From an uncultured Chitinophagaceae bacterium (lineage in GTDB: Bacteria; Bacteroidota; Bacteroidia; Chitinophagales; Chitinophagaceae): a stretch of DNA of 6,104 nucleotides. A program made the position numbers and the translations under genes. Below the pieces are notes generated by a model that was not told the DNA's origin, ran no database searches, and saw only the letters and a program-made list of their open reading frames with translations. The DNA lies in assembly GCA_937897585.1 (NCBI GenBank), contig CALCNY010000146.1:1-6104 (forward strand), in the 5' to 3' direction. Below are positions 6,048 to 6,104 of the stretch, piece by piece. Within the stretch, counting starts at the first letter, position 1. Every line of letters begins with the position of its first letter.

Positions 6048-6104
6048 TCCCTAGCCTTGGCCTCCCTAGCCTTGGCCTTAAGGCCAAGGCTAGGGAGGCC
6101 AAGG
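6048..6104. repeat. GC-rich palindrome of tandem and inverted 15-bp units, cut by window end
   Basis: Two tandem copies of TCCCTAGCCTTGGCC (6048-6062 and 6063-6077) are followed by a TTAA centre (6078-6081). Then come one full inverted copy, GGCCAAGGCTAGGGA (6082-6096), and the first 8 bases of a second (6097-6104). Positions 6055-6104 form a perfect 50-bp palindrome with its axis between 6079 and 6080. The segment is visibly GC-rich in an otherwise AT-rich window. No ORF or T-tract belongs to it. It may be a dispersed REP-like repeat, a very long hairpin, or an assembly fold-back. Confidence 0.85.

Overview
The window looks like ordinary chromosome of an AT-rich Bacteroidota bacterium, plausibly of the Sphingobacteriia/Chitinophagia type. 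Three things point there. Genes lack Shine-Dalgarno sequences. Matches to the Bacteroidota -7 promoter element TAnnTTTG lie in the two intergenic regions that need promoters. The folK-like tail, deoxynucleoside kinase, YkgJ-type protein, stand-alone long gcvP and small VKFFN-type cold shock protein all fit that phylum. The exact genus cannot be read from the sequence.

Layout. Positions 1-110 are the 3' end of a gene whose C-terminus resembles the folate enzyme FolK. Next, on the same strand, come a P-loop deoxynucleoside kinase (169-801, GTG start) and a 12-TM-type major facilitator exporter (814-2058, TTG start). These two are only 12 bp apart and in the same reading frame, so they are probably one transcription unit. 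The MFS gene converges on a minus-strand YkgJ-like cysteine-cluster gene (2148-2627). The 89-bp gap between them holds two facing arrays of 9-bp-phased GTTCAAAnn-like units that can fold on each other. A 170-bp divergent region carrying a TAnnTTTG element on each strand separates the cysteine-cluster gene from gcvP (2798-5686), the full-length glycine decarboxylase P-protein. A cold shock domain gene (5781-5984) follows, with its own -7 element and a strong intrinsic terminator (6005-6035). The window ends inside a GC-rich perfect palindrome (6055-6104) built from tandem and inverted 15-bp units.

How the genes work together. FolK (tetrahydrofolate synthesis), the deoxynucleoside kinase (dNTP salvage) and GcvP (glycine cleavage, which loads one-carbon units onto tetrahydrofolate) all touch folate or nucleotide metabolism. 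Only the folK-dNK-MFS block is arranged like an operon. gcvP and csp are best read as separate units.

No new defence, mobile or biosynthetic system is visible. The unexplained signals are the two non-coding repeat structures at 2064-2146 and 6048-6104. The second runs off the window end and could be a dispersed REP-like element or an assembly fold-back.
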